A stretch of DNA of 43,903 nucleotides. Source: Candidatus Bathyarchaeota archaeon. Its GTDB lineage: Archaea; Thermoproteota; Bathyarchaeia; 40CM-2-53-6. Made by a program: the position numbers and the translations under genes. Where the stretch lies: contig VBBQ01000042.1 of NCBI GenBank assembly GCA_005888755.1, forward strand, positions 1 to 43,903, written 5' to 3'. Shown here piece after piece: positions 32,945-39,999 of the stretch (position 1 is the first letter of the stretch; the number at the start of each line of letters is the position of its first letter). A model generated the notes under the pieces. The model saw only the letters and a list, made by a program, of their open reading frames with translations, ran no database searches and had not been told where the DNA came from.

Positions 32945-33826
32945 TCAACGCTCATATCTATGATTTGACATGTTAATTATTGGAAGCAGGTAGTCCTGCC
33001 CTACCACTGCAGTGGCTTGTCTCCTTGTGGTTTTGCGTGGACCGAGAGTCACCCTTGTGAACCCTATTAGTCCAAGGTCCTTTTCCACTTGTTTCATTAA
33101 ACCGTCTCGATGAAACAATGGTAGCTCTTCTTGGGACACTTCGATTGCCGCAACCTCTCCATGATGCCTGACCCTTATGTCTCGGGCACCACTGATACGC
33201 TTCACCACCGATTCCGCTTTTCCAACTTGAGATAGCTTCTCGACAGTGATCTCTTCGCCGTGTGATATTCTGGATGATAGGCAAGGCATTGCTGGTTTGT
33301 CCCAAACCTCAAGCCCTAGAAGGTGAGCGGTCTCTCGCACGTCTCTCTTGGAGAAACCTGCTTCTGCAAGAGGGCTTCTTACGCCAGCCTGCTTAGCAGC
33401 AAGAAGTCCGGGCCTAACATCCCCGAGATCGTCAAGCTGGGTTCCATCAAGAATCGCCTTGAATCCGGAGTTGTCAGCTTGGCGTCTCAGTTCGCGAAAG
33501 AGTGTATCCTTGCAGTAATAGCATCTGTTCGAGGGGTTCGCCGCGTAACTTGCGTTGTGGACCTCATCGGTTGTGACAACAACGTGTCTGATTCCGATGT
33601 GTCGCGCTGTTTTTTTCGCGATTTCAATCTCTCCCGGGGCGAGAGACTCGGAGACGGCTGTTATTGCAACAACGCGATCCCCGAGCGCCTTGCTTGCTAG
33701 AGCAGCGACTAGCGAGCTGTCCACTCCGGCAGATAGGGCAACAACAGCTCCGTTGAATTGCCCGATAATCTGAACAGCCTTGTCTATCTTCACCTGCAAA
33801 CCTGCCCTAACAGGGCTAAGCGACAT
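32945..33826 (-). CDS. larE: Sacrificial sulfur transferase for nickel-pincer cofactor
   Basis: PP-loop ATPase that adenylates the pyridinium carboxylates of the NPN cofactor precursor and donates a Cys sulfur, leaving dehydroalanine. The PP-loop is VVALSAGVDSSLVA. The NRCYYCKDTLFREL block follows, and the sacrificial Cys is expected in DKPAMPCLSSRI, which is present. The C terminus with GFTRVTLG is typical. The frame is open to 34024, but the ATG at 33826 (MSLSPVRAGLQVKIDKAVQII) gives the normal 293 residues. It is divergent from larB by 61 bases. LarC, needed to insert nickel, is not in the window. Confidence 0.92.
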   Translation of the reverse strand: MSLSPVRAGLQVKIDKAVQIIGQFNGAVVALSAGVDSSLVAALASKALGDRVVAITAVSESLAPGEIEIAKKTARHIGIRHVVVTTDEVHNASYAANPSNRCYYCKDTLFRELRRQADNSGFKAILDGTQLDDLGDVRPGLLAAKQAGVRSPLAEAGFSKRDVRETAHLLGLEVWDKPAMPCLSSRISHGEEITVEKLSQVGKAESVVKRISGARDIRVRHHGEVAAIEVSQEELPLFHRDGLMKQVEKDLGLIGFTRVTLGPRKTTRRQATAVVGQDYLLPIINMSNHRYER

Positions 33827-33851
33827 ATTCAAGACACGCCACTCATGACGA

Positions 33852-33857
33852 TTTAAA
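33852..33857. promoter_or_regulatory. Symmetric TTTAAA element shared by larE and larB
   Basis: The palindromic TTTAAA lies ~28 bases before the larE ATG on minus and ~34 before the larB ATG on plus. It is the only TATA-like sequence in the 61-base divergent gap, so it probably drives both genes. Confidence 0.5.
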
Positions 33858-33887
33858 CAGTTTACGCGCGAAGAAAAGGAATGATTG

Positions 33888-34658
33888 ATGTCTTCCCTGA
33901 AGAAGTTTGAGCGAAGCCGGAGACTATTGGAAACGAAGGAAAGAATGCTTGCTATCGCAAGCCTGTCTCGCTTTGCGAATCTTGATGTCGGACGTGAAAA
34001 ACGCAAAGGACTTCCCGAGGTCATTCTGGCCGAGGGGAAGCTCGCTCGCGAAGTTGCGAAGATTAGTCAGGAAATGGTAAAACAGACCGGGCGCGCAATT
34101 ATCAGTCGTTGTGACGCATCCCAAGTTAGAGCTGTTAGAGCTGTCACCGGAAACGGGTCTAAAGTCGAATACTTTCCACGGTCTCGACTAATGATTGTGA
34201 AATCGAAAGGCTACAAGTCGAGGAGTAGCGGGGGTAGGGTTGGGATATTGACTGCAGGGACTTCGGACATCCCCGTAGCCGAGGAAGCTGAGGTTACCGC
34301 TCGAGAAATGGGATGCCTGACGAGGTCTTTCAATGATGTGGGCGTTGCAGGGATTCATCGCTTGTTCGAGCCAGTCCGCGACCTTCTAAGGTGGGACTCT
34401 GATGTTATCCTGGTAGTTGCTGGTCGTGAAGGCGCGCTCCCTACCGTCGTCGCGGGAATTGTGGATGTCCCCGTGATAGGGGTCCCTACTTCCAGAAGCT
34501 ATGGGTTCGGGGAAAAAGGTCTCGCGGCCCTAGCTGCTATGTTGCAGTCCTGCTCCCTGGGAATGGCGGTAGTCAATATTGATGGAGGAGTGGGTGCTGG
34601 AGCGGTCGCGGCACTGATTGCGAACAGGGTAGGCGAATACCGGATGGAGAGAGGATAG
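33888..34658 (+). CDS. larB: Pyridinium-3,5-biscarboxylic acid mononucleotide synthase
   Basis: Carboxylates and hydrolyses nicotinate adenine dinucleotide in the first step of nickel-pincer cofactor synthesis. The N-terminal ~110 residues are the LarB-specific part (LDVGREKRKGLPEVILAEGK), and the C-terminal part is PurE-like: VGILTAGTSDIPVAEEAEVTAREMG, VVAGREGALPTVVAGIVDVPVIGVPTSRSYGFGEKGLAAL and VVNIDGGVGAGAVAA. The ATG at 33888 has AGGA 7 bases upstream; a TTG directly before it is less likely. It is followed by fen1 after 28 bases. Confidence 0.92.
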   Translation: MSSLKKFERSRRLLETKERMLAIASLSRFANLDVGREKRKGLPEVILAEGKLAREVAKISQEMVKQTGRAIISRCDASQVRAVRAVTGNGSKVEYFPRSRLMIVKSKGYKSRSSGGRVGILTAGTSDIPVAEEAEVTAREMGCLTRSFNDVGVAGIHRLFEPVRDLLRWDSDVILVVAGREGALPTVVAGIVDVPVIGVPTSRSYGFGEKGLAALAAMLQSCSLGMAVVNIDGGVGAGAVAALIANRVGEYRMERG

Positions 34659-34686
34659 CGCTAGCAATCGAGAGTAGTGCGAAGCT

Positions 34687-35724
34687 TTGGGCGTAGATCT
34701 GGGGGACATTATTACTCGGTCCAAGAGTTCGCTGGATGAGTTTTCAGGAAAGACTTTCGCGGTCGATGCCCACAACGCGCTCTACCAGTTTCTCGCGATA
34801 ATTCGCGGGCCCACCGGGGAGCCCTTGATGGACCGGCAGAGTAGAGTTACGAGTCACTTGAGTGGGCTCCTTTACCGAACGACCAACTTGGCAGAGAGAG
34901 GAATCAGACTCGCGTATGTCTTCGATGGAAAGCCCCCGAGTCTCAAAGACACGGAGATCAAGCGAAGACAAGTCATCAAGGTTGAAGCCACTACGAGATA
35001 CGAATCCGCATTATCAACGGGAAAGTTTGAGGAAGCGAAGCGGTATGCTCAGGCGAGCTCCAGCCTTAAGGATTTGATGATTGATGATGCTCACAAACTT
35101 CTCCAGTACCTGGGCGTCCCGATCGTCCAAGCTCCATCTGAAGGAGAGGCTCAGGCCGCCTATATGGCGGCTCGCGGGGATGTTTGGGCTGCGGTCAGCC
35201 AGGATTACGATTCATTGCTATTCGGGGCTCGGAGGCTCGTTCGGAATCTAGCGATAAGCGGAAAAAGAAAGCTGCCTATGCGAGAGGCCTACGTTCAGGT
35301 AGAACCGGAATTGGTAGACCTTGCATCAACTTTGCAAGCTCTACAGCTGTCGCGAGAACAACTCGTAGACTTGGGGATTCTCATTGGAACCGATTTTAAC
35401 CCTGACGGTTTCAAGGGAATCGGGCCAAAGACGGCCTTGAAGCTGGTTCGAGAGCGCGGTACGATTGAGAGGATTGCTGAATCGAATAAGGATGTGGTTC
35501 CGCCGCCGGAGCTGGATAGAATTAGAGAGATCTTTCTGAAACCTGCGGTCACTTCGAATTACGCTTTGAATTGGGGGAAATCCGATGTTGAATCTCTTGT
35601 GCGGTTCCTGTGCGGAGAGAGAGACTTCAACGAGGAGAGAGTCCGCACTGCGGTAGAGAGGGCAAGGACAGCAATGGCCAAAGACAGTGGTAAGAAAACG
35701 CTTGAGTCATTCTTCGGTAGTTAA
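34687..35724 (+). CDS. fen: Flap endonuclease 1
   Basis: Structure-specific nuclease removing 5' flaps in lagging-strand maturation and repair. The N block ([36 protein letters not shown]), the [10 protein letters not shown] strand, the I block ([33 protein letters not shown]) with its acidic metal ligands and the helix-hairpin-helix ([21 protein letters not shown]) are intact. The C terminus [10 protein letters not shown] is a PCNA-binding PIP-like box. The TTG at 34687 gives the family start MGV. Its stop overlaps the convergent pcm gene by 4 bases. Confidence 0.95.
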   Translation: MGVDLGDIITRSKSSLDEFSGKTFAVDAHNALYQFLAIIRGPTGEPLMDRQSRVTSHLSGLLYRTTNLAERGIRLAYVFDGKPPSLKDTEIKRRQVIKVEATTRYESALSTGKFEEAKRYAQASSSLKDLMIDDAHKLLQYLGVPIVQAPSEGEAQAAYMAARGDVWAAVSQDYDSLLFGARRLVRNLAISGKRKLPMREAYVQVEPELVDLASTLQALQLSREQLVDLGILIGTDFNPDGFKGIGPKTALKLVRERGTIERIAESNKDVVPPPELDRIREIFLKPAVTSNYALNWGKSDVESLVRFLCGERDFNEERVRTAVERARTAMAKDSGKKTLESFFGS

Positions 35725-36374
35725 TCACTGAAGCCGAATTTCCCGACGAGAGGAACGAATGCGACTCCTCCCAAGGAATCCCGCTCTAAGGCTCCATCAG
35801 GTTTTTTCCTGACCCGGACAAGTTCTTGCGGGAACATTCTTCCTCCTACAGGCATAACTAGGATTCCGTTGGGCTTCAACTGTTCCAGTAAGGGGGGCGG
35901 AATCTTGGGTGCTGCCGCTGTCACCAGTATTCTGTCAAAGGGGGCTCGCTCTGCGTAACCTAACGATCCATCGCCTTGGACTAGCGTGACATGGTTGGCG
36001 TATCCTGCTTGACCCAGGTTATTCCTCGCAATCGCGACCAGTTTGTCGACGTATTCAACCGTGAAAACGTGTCCTGATTCCCCGACTATTTCTGCGATAG
36101 TAGCGGCATGGTATCCGCTCCCTGCACCTACTTCTAGCACCTTCATCCCTTGCCGTAGCTCCAATGCCTCGTCCATTATGGCCACCATGTAACGCCCGGC
36201 TGGTCAGCCGAGTGGCGCACTGATTGTCTGGCCATGATCCGTTGGCAAAGGAGTATCACTATAGGCGTATTGGCGAAGGTTAGTGGATGCGAACAGTTCT
36301 CGCCGCACCTTTCTCATTGCATCGACGACCTCGCGGGTTTTGAGGACCCCTTCTGCGACGAGCGCCTGGACCAT
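35721..36374 (-). CDS. pcm: Protein-L-isoaspartate O-methyltransferase, interrupted by a 21-base putative intron
   Basis: Repairs isoaspartyl residues using SAM. The 3' exon encodes [35 protein letters not shown] (SAM motif), [32 protein letters not shown] and [13 protein letters not shown]. The 5' exon, in the same frame upstream, encodes the family N terminus ([28 protein letters not shown] ... [13 protein letters not shown]). Between them lies a 21-base segment with an in-frame TGA. Its removal at BHB cleavage positions gives GQTISAPHMVAIM, the family sequence, and a 210-residue protein. The ATG at 36374 is the first in frame; homology suggests ~10 more residues upstream, where no start codon exists. 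Confidence 0.85.
36191..36211 (-). other. Putative 21-base archaeal mRNA intron with bulge-helix-bulge motif in pcm
   Basis: On minus, exon CGCC (36217-36214) pairs with intron GGCG (36196-36193) as a 4-bp central helix. The 5' bulge is ACU (36213-36211) and the 3' bulge UUA (36192-36190). The inner helix is CGGCU/AGCCG with loop GACC (36210-36197). An outer helix of G-C, U-A and G-U pairs follows in the exons. Cleavage after the second base of each bulge removes 36211-36191, including the stop TGA (36206-36204), and joins CAC to ATG, restoring His-Met. Size and geometry fit a minimal archaeal intron. Splicing itself has not been shown. Confidence 0.8.
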
Positions 36375-36479
36375 TCTTTCTCTTTCACTTGCGAAATCTA
36401 AGGACCTCGATCATCCCTCCGGCCCGTCAAAGCAAGGCTGAGCATATTAGACTCTCTAGTTTGTCTATTGTAAGTATCA

Positions 36480-36899
36480 ATGAACTTCAGGTTCTACGCT
36501 CGCGGGCATCACGCTGTATTGTCGACACATCCAACAACCTTGGAGCTTACAAAGGAGTCTACCCTTGGTAAGAATGGAAATTGCATCATCGCGGTTGGGT
36601 CTTCCGCAGGATTGAGAGACTTGCCTCAAGCTATGAAAAACGCTCTTTCCAGCGAAAGCTCTACAGCCCGTCTAACTCTGATGATTGGCGGTCATCGATT
36701 CTCGACAGAGGGACATGGCGCGCAGGGCTTGACGTTTTCCCATCCGACAGACATCGTGGTTAGAAAGAGCGGTTTCTTATCCGACAGGACGCTAATGGTG
36801 CATGCCGATCGAGTAGCGGCGGATCTTCCAAAATCACTGGTAGAATTACTTCAAGATCCAGGCCGGAAGATATTGGTTGAGTTGGCTGTCGAGACCTAG
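36480..36899 (+). CDS. DUF371 family archaeal protein
   Basis: A 139-residue protein of an archaeal family of unknown function. The signature is FYARGHHAVLSTHPTTLELTKESTLGKNGNCIIAVGSSAGLRDLP, followed by TLMIGGHRFSTEGHGAQGLTFSHPTDIVVRKSGFLSDRTLMVHADRVAADLP and a charged end. The conserved RGH and HP-TT pattern fits DUF371. A TATA-like CATATTAG near 36440-36450 places initiation close to the ATG, so the transcript may be almost leaderless. Its stop overlaps the convergent trm5 gene by 4 bases. Confidence 0.82.
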   Translation: MNFRFYARGHHAVLSTHPTTLELTKESTLGKNGNCIIAVGSSAGLRDLPQAMKNALSSESSTARLTLMIGGHRFSTEGHGAQGLTFSHPTDIVVRKSGFLSDRTLMVHADRVAADLPKSLVELLQDPGRKILVELAVET

Positions 36900-37957
36900 G
36901 CCGGCTCAAGTTTCGCATCTACCGCAATCTGCCACTTCATCGGAGCGACGCCTCTCACCTTATGCGTAGCTATGGGATTCTCAACTGTCCAAACTGAACT
37001 GTCAATGGCATTCGTAAGTTCTTTTCTGGCTTTTGACTCACTGTCCAAGCCGTCTGCGAACGTGTAATAGTGCAGTATTCCTCCGTCGCGTCTAAGCGTT
37101 TCACAGGCGGGTTCGAGAAACCCCCTCGCTTGTGAGGGGTGGTTCATTATTACCCGCGAGGCTATTCCAAGGAGATTGTCTTTGATGACGGTCCGAGCAT
37201 CGCCCGGCCATACTTTTACCCGGTCTTGGACCCTGTTCAGCTTCGCATTCTCTCGGATCAGCTTAACCGCCTCGAGGTTCGCATCGATGGCATTGACTTG
37301 TACGTCTTCCAATCGTCTTGCAATCAGAATCGAAAATGAGCCCACACCAGCAAACATGTCCACAACGCATTCGCCCGGACGGACTTGTTCGGCGACTCTA
37401 TTGTGCTCAGAGGAGAGACGGGGGGAGAAGAAGGCTTTCGAAATATCGATCTTGAAGCGGCACCCTAACTCTTTGTGGATGGTCTCAGTTCGAGCGGCCC
37501 CGAGCACGTGATGGAGAGGCCGCAATCGCTGGTTATCGGTTATCGCTCCGGCCTTTGAGTAGACTGTCTTGACGTTCTTGTGTACCTTCATCAATGCTTC
37601 CGCGATGTCCTTTTCGAACGGCTCGGTTGTTGGAGATAGCTCTATGATAGCGATGTCTCCGATGACATCGAACGACTTTGATACGAGTGGAACAATGCTC
37701 GACGGCAGTTGCTGCGCTAGAACTTCCTCCAGCGATCCAACAGATCGCGACTTGGAAGCAAATTTTTCTTTCGATAGGTTTTGCTTGCCTAGGGCTCTAT
37801 CAAGCTGGTTTTGTTCCTCCGGTTGTGGTGCTCGGGAGAGCGGCACGTGAAGCACATCACCTGTTGTTTGTGGTGCAAGTTTTCTGTTCAGCAGCTTCAG
37901 TTTTGCGAGGATTTGGATCGCGTTCTCTCCCTGCGTCTTAGGAATGTTGAGAGACAC
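36896..37957 (-). CDS. trm5: tRNA (guanine37-N1)-methyltransferase, aTrm5
   Basis: Methylates G37 next to the anticodon, preventing +1 frameshifting. The N-terminal D1 domain (VSLNIPKTQGENAIQILAKLKLLNRKLAPQTTGDVLHVPLSR) is followed by D2 and by the Rossmann domain with ECVVDMFAGVGSFSILIARR, VNAIDANLEAVKLIRENAKLN and the catalytic-site VIMNHPSQARGFL, where many members have NLP. The frame is open to 38107, but that would overlap the HEAT gene; the GTG at 37957, with CAGGA 5 bases upstream, matches the family start and gives 353 residues. Confidence 0.92.
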   Translation of the reverse strand: MSLNIPKTQGENAIQILAKLKLLNRKLAPQTTGDVLHVPLSRAPQPEEQNQLDRALGKQNLSKEKFASKSRSVGSLEEVLAQQLPSSIVPLVSKSFDVIGDIAIIELSPTTEPFEKDIAEALMKVHKNVKTVYSKAGAITDNQRLRPLHHVLGAARTETIHKELGCRFKIDISKAFFSPRLSSEHNRVAEQVRPGECVVDMFAGVGSFSILIARRLEDVQVNAIDANLEAVKLIRENAKLNRVQDRVKVWPGDARTVIKDNLLGIASRVIMNHPSQARGFLEPACETLRRDGGILHYYTFADGLDSESKARKELTNAIDSSVWTVENPIATHKVRGVAPMKWQIAVDAKLEPA

Positions 37958-38015
37958 GTTTTCCTGGAGGTTGTCTGGGTCCCCCTCGTTTCGGCTCAAC
38001 TGTGATACTCGGCAC

Positions 38016-38561
38016 TTATCGCCTGCTGGTTCGTGCTCTGAGTCGCTCGAGAAAATCGAGATCTGCCAAGGCAACCTCCGCGGACAATCGTACATCTTCG
38101 TCTGCATCTTGGAGTCTGTCTATCAGACCGGGGCGAGCTGTCTCATCTCCAATAGACCCGAGAGCGACTGCTGATTCATGCCTTACGAGGACACTCTCGT
38201 CGTTCGCCATAGCATCCATTAGAGCGGAAACTGCGGATTTGAACTCCAACTGGCCAAGGGAGAACGCCGCTTCATGCCTAACTAGAGGGCTTGGATCCTC
38301 TTTCAAAGTCTCGCAGAGTGCCGGAACAGCTCTCTCATCTTTCATATCTGCAAGTATGCAGACCGCGTGTATTCTAAGAAGCAGGCTCGGTCTACGGTCG
38401 AGTACTGTCTTGAAGAAGCTAACATCGCCTCTTGAGAACGCCCATTCCATTTTTTCAAGGGTCTCAAAATCCTTCGAGTAATCAGGAGGCGCCCTTCTAG
38501 TTTCATTCTGAGCGATTGTTTTCAAAACGAACTCACCATTGTTTGGTGTGTTGTGGTCCAC
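38016..38561 (-). CDS. HEAT-repeat protein resembling half of deoxyhypusine hydroxylase
   Basis: A 181-residue helical-repeat protein. Residues ~60-170 form about four HEAT repeats, two of which contain the pair His-Glu: DPSPLVRHEAAFSLGQL (H96-E97) and ESVLVRHESAVALGSIGDE (H128-E129). Deoxyhypusine hydroxylase is a dyad of such repeats with four His-Glu pairs, ~33 residues apart within each half, holding a di-iron site. This protein has one half, so a homodimer could rebuild the site. PBS-lyase HEAT proteins without metal are the alternative. The start is GTG at 38561. It is followed by trm5 on the same strand after 58 bases. Confidence 0.75.
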   Translation of the reverse strand: MDHNTPNNGEFVLKTIAQNETRRAPPDYSKDFETLEKMEWAFSRGDVSFFKTVLDRRPSLLLRIHAVCILADMKDERAVPALCETLKEDPSPLVRHEAAFSLGQLEFKSAVSALMDAMANDESVLVRHESAVALGSIGDETARPGLIDRLQDADEDVRLSAEVALADLDFLERLRARTSRR

Positions 38562-38641
38562 GGTCCGTCGATTCTCTTGGATTCAGGCGAGACATTCGCT
38601 GGTCACTATGCTGCTTGAATGGGTTGGAGACCGGGATTATT

Positions 38642-38785
38642 TTAGCTCGATGGCGTAGTCTTGCTGGTAACTTCGCCGCTCATGGCGCGTTCGTAGCATT
38701 CTTGGCAGTAAGGACCGTTGTATGGGCCGTGTTTGGAGCAGGAAGGTCGCCTCTGGCCTTTTTCGACTGGCTTGCGGATTTTCAA
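38642..38785 (-). CDS. 47-residue zinc-finger-like peptide
   Basis: A short frame not previously evident because it starts with TTG. The product MKIRKPVEKGQRRPS is followed by CSKHGPYNGPYCQECYERAM, a C-x2-H-x7-C-x2-C cluster that would hold one zinc, and a Ser/Thr tail. The TTG at 38785 is preceded by GAGG about 13 bases upstream and by an in-frame stop, so the frame cannot be longer. The Arg/Lys-rich N terminus suggests nucleic-acid or ribosome contact. It lies between the ankyrin and HEAT genes on the same strand. Support is the metal motif and codon pattern only. Confidence 0.5.
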   Translation of the reverse strand: MKIRKPVEKGQRRPSCSKHGPYNGPYCQECYERAMSGEVTSKTTPSS

Positions 38786-38849
38786 TCGCTCAATGATCCT
38801 CTTTCAAGGAGTACTGGGCTGTGACTGATGGTTGATGCTGTCTCGCTGA

Positions 38850-39437
38850 CTATTCCTTACTGCCACGCTCTCTCAGGAGTTGAGCAATGGTTTCATGTTT
38901 TCTTTCGATCGCGACCGAAAGGGGACTCTTTCCCTGAAAGTTCTTCGAATTTAGATCCGGGCTAGCGTTTTCGACCAGCCAGACGACCAAGTGGTAGTAG
39001 CCTCTTGCAACTGCGTTGTGGAGTGCGGAAGACGATCCGGTTTTAGCTCCGCTTCGGAACAGGAATTGGACAAGCTCGAGATCGCCGCTCCAGGCTGCAT
39101 GGGGCAAGAGGGGAATGCCGTGGGCTCCCTTGGAGTTAATGCTATCGGACCTGTCGGTGATTCTTCTTTCTACCTCATCCCTGCGTCCTAGCATTGCCGC
39201 CGTGCAGATTTCAAGAGGCGCTCCTCGCTCGAGCAGGTGCGTCGCGATAGTTGCGCTGCCTACTTGGGCTGCACCTTGGATCGCTGTCTCATGGTCGGTC
39301 TCGCTCCAAGCGTACGATGCGTTAAGTAGCTCCGGATTCTCCTCTAGCATTTTCCGCACCTTTTCCAGATTTCCGTGACCTGCGATTACGAACTCCCGGA
39401 CAATATCGTTCGAGAGAGGCGAGTTAGTCTGTTGCAC
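38850..39437 (-). CDS. Ankyrin-repeat protein
   Basis: A 195-residue protein made of about four to five ankyrin repeats: GHGNLEKVRKMLEENPELLNAS, ETAIQGAAQVGSATIATHLLERGAP, a repeat with LPHAAWSGDLELVQFLFRSGAK, ALHNAVARGYYHLVVWLVENASPDLNSKN and SPLSVAIERKHETIAQLLRERG. It has no signal peptide or catalytic domain, so it is probably a protein-binding scaffold in the cytosol. The start is GTG at 39437 (MQQTNSPLSN). Upstream on the same strand is the intron-bearing tRNA-Lys. Confidence 0.88.
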   Translation of the reverse strand: MQQTNSPLSNDIVREFVIAGHGNLEKVRKMLEENPELLNASYAWSETDHETAIQGAAQVGSATIATHLLERGAPLEICTAAMLGRRDEVERRITDRSDSINSKGAHGIPLLPHAAWSGDLELVQFLFRSGAKTGSSSALHNAVARGYYHLVVWLVENASPDLNSKNFQGKSPLSVAIERKHETIAQLLRERGSKE

Positions 39438-39541
39438 GAGAAGGATATTCGATTTGGCAGCCTATAACCGTTCGGAGAACAGCCCAGAGCCGGAATTCTA
39501 TGTTTTGCTCAATCAGGATAGGCGGAAAAGCGCGATAGCTT

Positions 39542-39693
39542 TGGCGGGCCCGGAGGGATTTGAACCCTCGACCATTCCCCGAACGAGTCGAATGGACTCG
39601 TCCTTCAGGTTAAGAGCTTCAGCCCTAGAGTCTGCTGCTCTACCTGGCTGAGCTGCCCGACTAGACCAGTATACTTGTCCGGTTTACGGGCCC
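39542..39693 (-). tRNA. tRNA-Lys (CUU) with multiple introns, CCA encoded
   Basis: Ends give a full acceptor stem: GGGCCCG (39693-39687) pairs with CGGGCCC (39552-39546), then discriminator G and an encoded CCA (39544-39542). T arm is GAGGG-TTCAAAT-CCCTC; D arm is GCTC-AGCCAGGTA-GAGC (39653-39637). A 31-base insert (39684-39654) separates position 9 from 10 and has a perfect BHB. Further inserts in the anticodon/variable part are needed. Removing ~14 bases (for example 39626-39613) and 30 bases (39604-39575) leaves exactly 74 nucleotides with loop CTCTTAA (anticodon CUU) and a 5-base variable loop. The anticodon stem then has only three clean pairs (CAG/CTG), so those borders and the isotype are tentative. 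Confidence 0.75.
39654..39684 (-). other. tRNA intron at position 9/10 with canonical BHB
   Basis: The central helix is acceptor-strand CCCG (39690-39687) with intron CGGG (39659-39656). The 5' bulge is TAA (39686-39684), the 3' bulge CAG (39655-39653), and the inner imperfect helix encloses a TATA loop. Cutting after the second base of each bulge joins GGGCCCGTA to GCTCAGCC, restoring a normal tRNA 5' half including U8. Confidence 0.8.
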
Positions 39694-39999
39694 ACGAACC
39701 CGCCGAAGGCTCGGTCCCGGCCGAATTTCTAATAAGGGTTACCGTTTCTGGTCGCAAAATTGATCCGGACCAAAGTGGATGATGGGGCGAGGAATTCTTG
39801 ACCTTAGTCGATCAAGGGATGAGGGTTAAGGAAGGACGATGTCACGCACGCTACTCTTGGGCCAGAGGCGATCTTTCCTCAGCTTCGAGAGAAGCGTTGG
39901 TGTCCCTCGCCTGCTTCCGTTTCGGTAACACAAGCCTTCCCCGACACCTTGGATAGCCGCTTCGTGGATGATGCTGCAGGTTACTTAGGCTGGGCGCTG
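39694..39999. other. Intergenic region between divergent tRNA-Lys and KaiC-like gene
   Basis: The 306 bases hold no gene I can support. On minus, CTTATTAGAAATT (about 39727-39740) is a plausible TATA element for the tRNA. On plus, CTTGA/TCAAG repeats near 39795-39815 and a GGTTACTTAGG stretch near 39979 may belong to the KaiC-like gene's promoter. The frame of that gene is open to 39949, but its conserved N terminus begins at 40000. Confidence 0.4.

Noticed and set aside
36204-36206. In-frame TGA of pcm as a selenocysteine codon or readthrough site
   Set aside because: The residues around it (LG-stop-PAGRY) are an insert absent from the family, and removing exactly 21 bases at BHB sites restores the conserved motif. 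This explains the stop better than recoding.
38516-38824. 102-codon plus-strand frame opposite the HEAT and small zinc genes
   Set aside because: It overlaps two better-supported minus-strand genes and has Arg/Trp-rich composition of a shadow frame.
39613-39630. tRNA with anticodon CUA (amber suppressor or pyrrolysine)
   Set aside because: This appears only if the CTCT-flanked insert is left in place. The stem would be poor and a BHB for the alternative borders is missing. The Lys loop CTCTTAA with a 74-base mature length is more consistent.
39780-39850. Box C/D sRNA before the KaiC-like gene
   Set aside because: A GATGATG resembles a C box, but no CTGA D box lies at a suitable distance.
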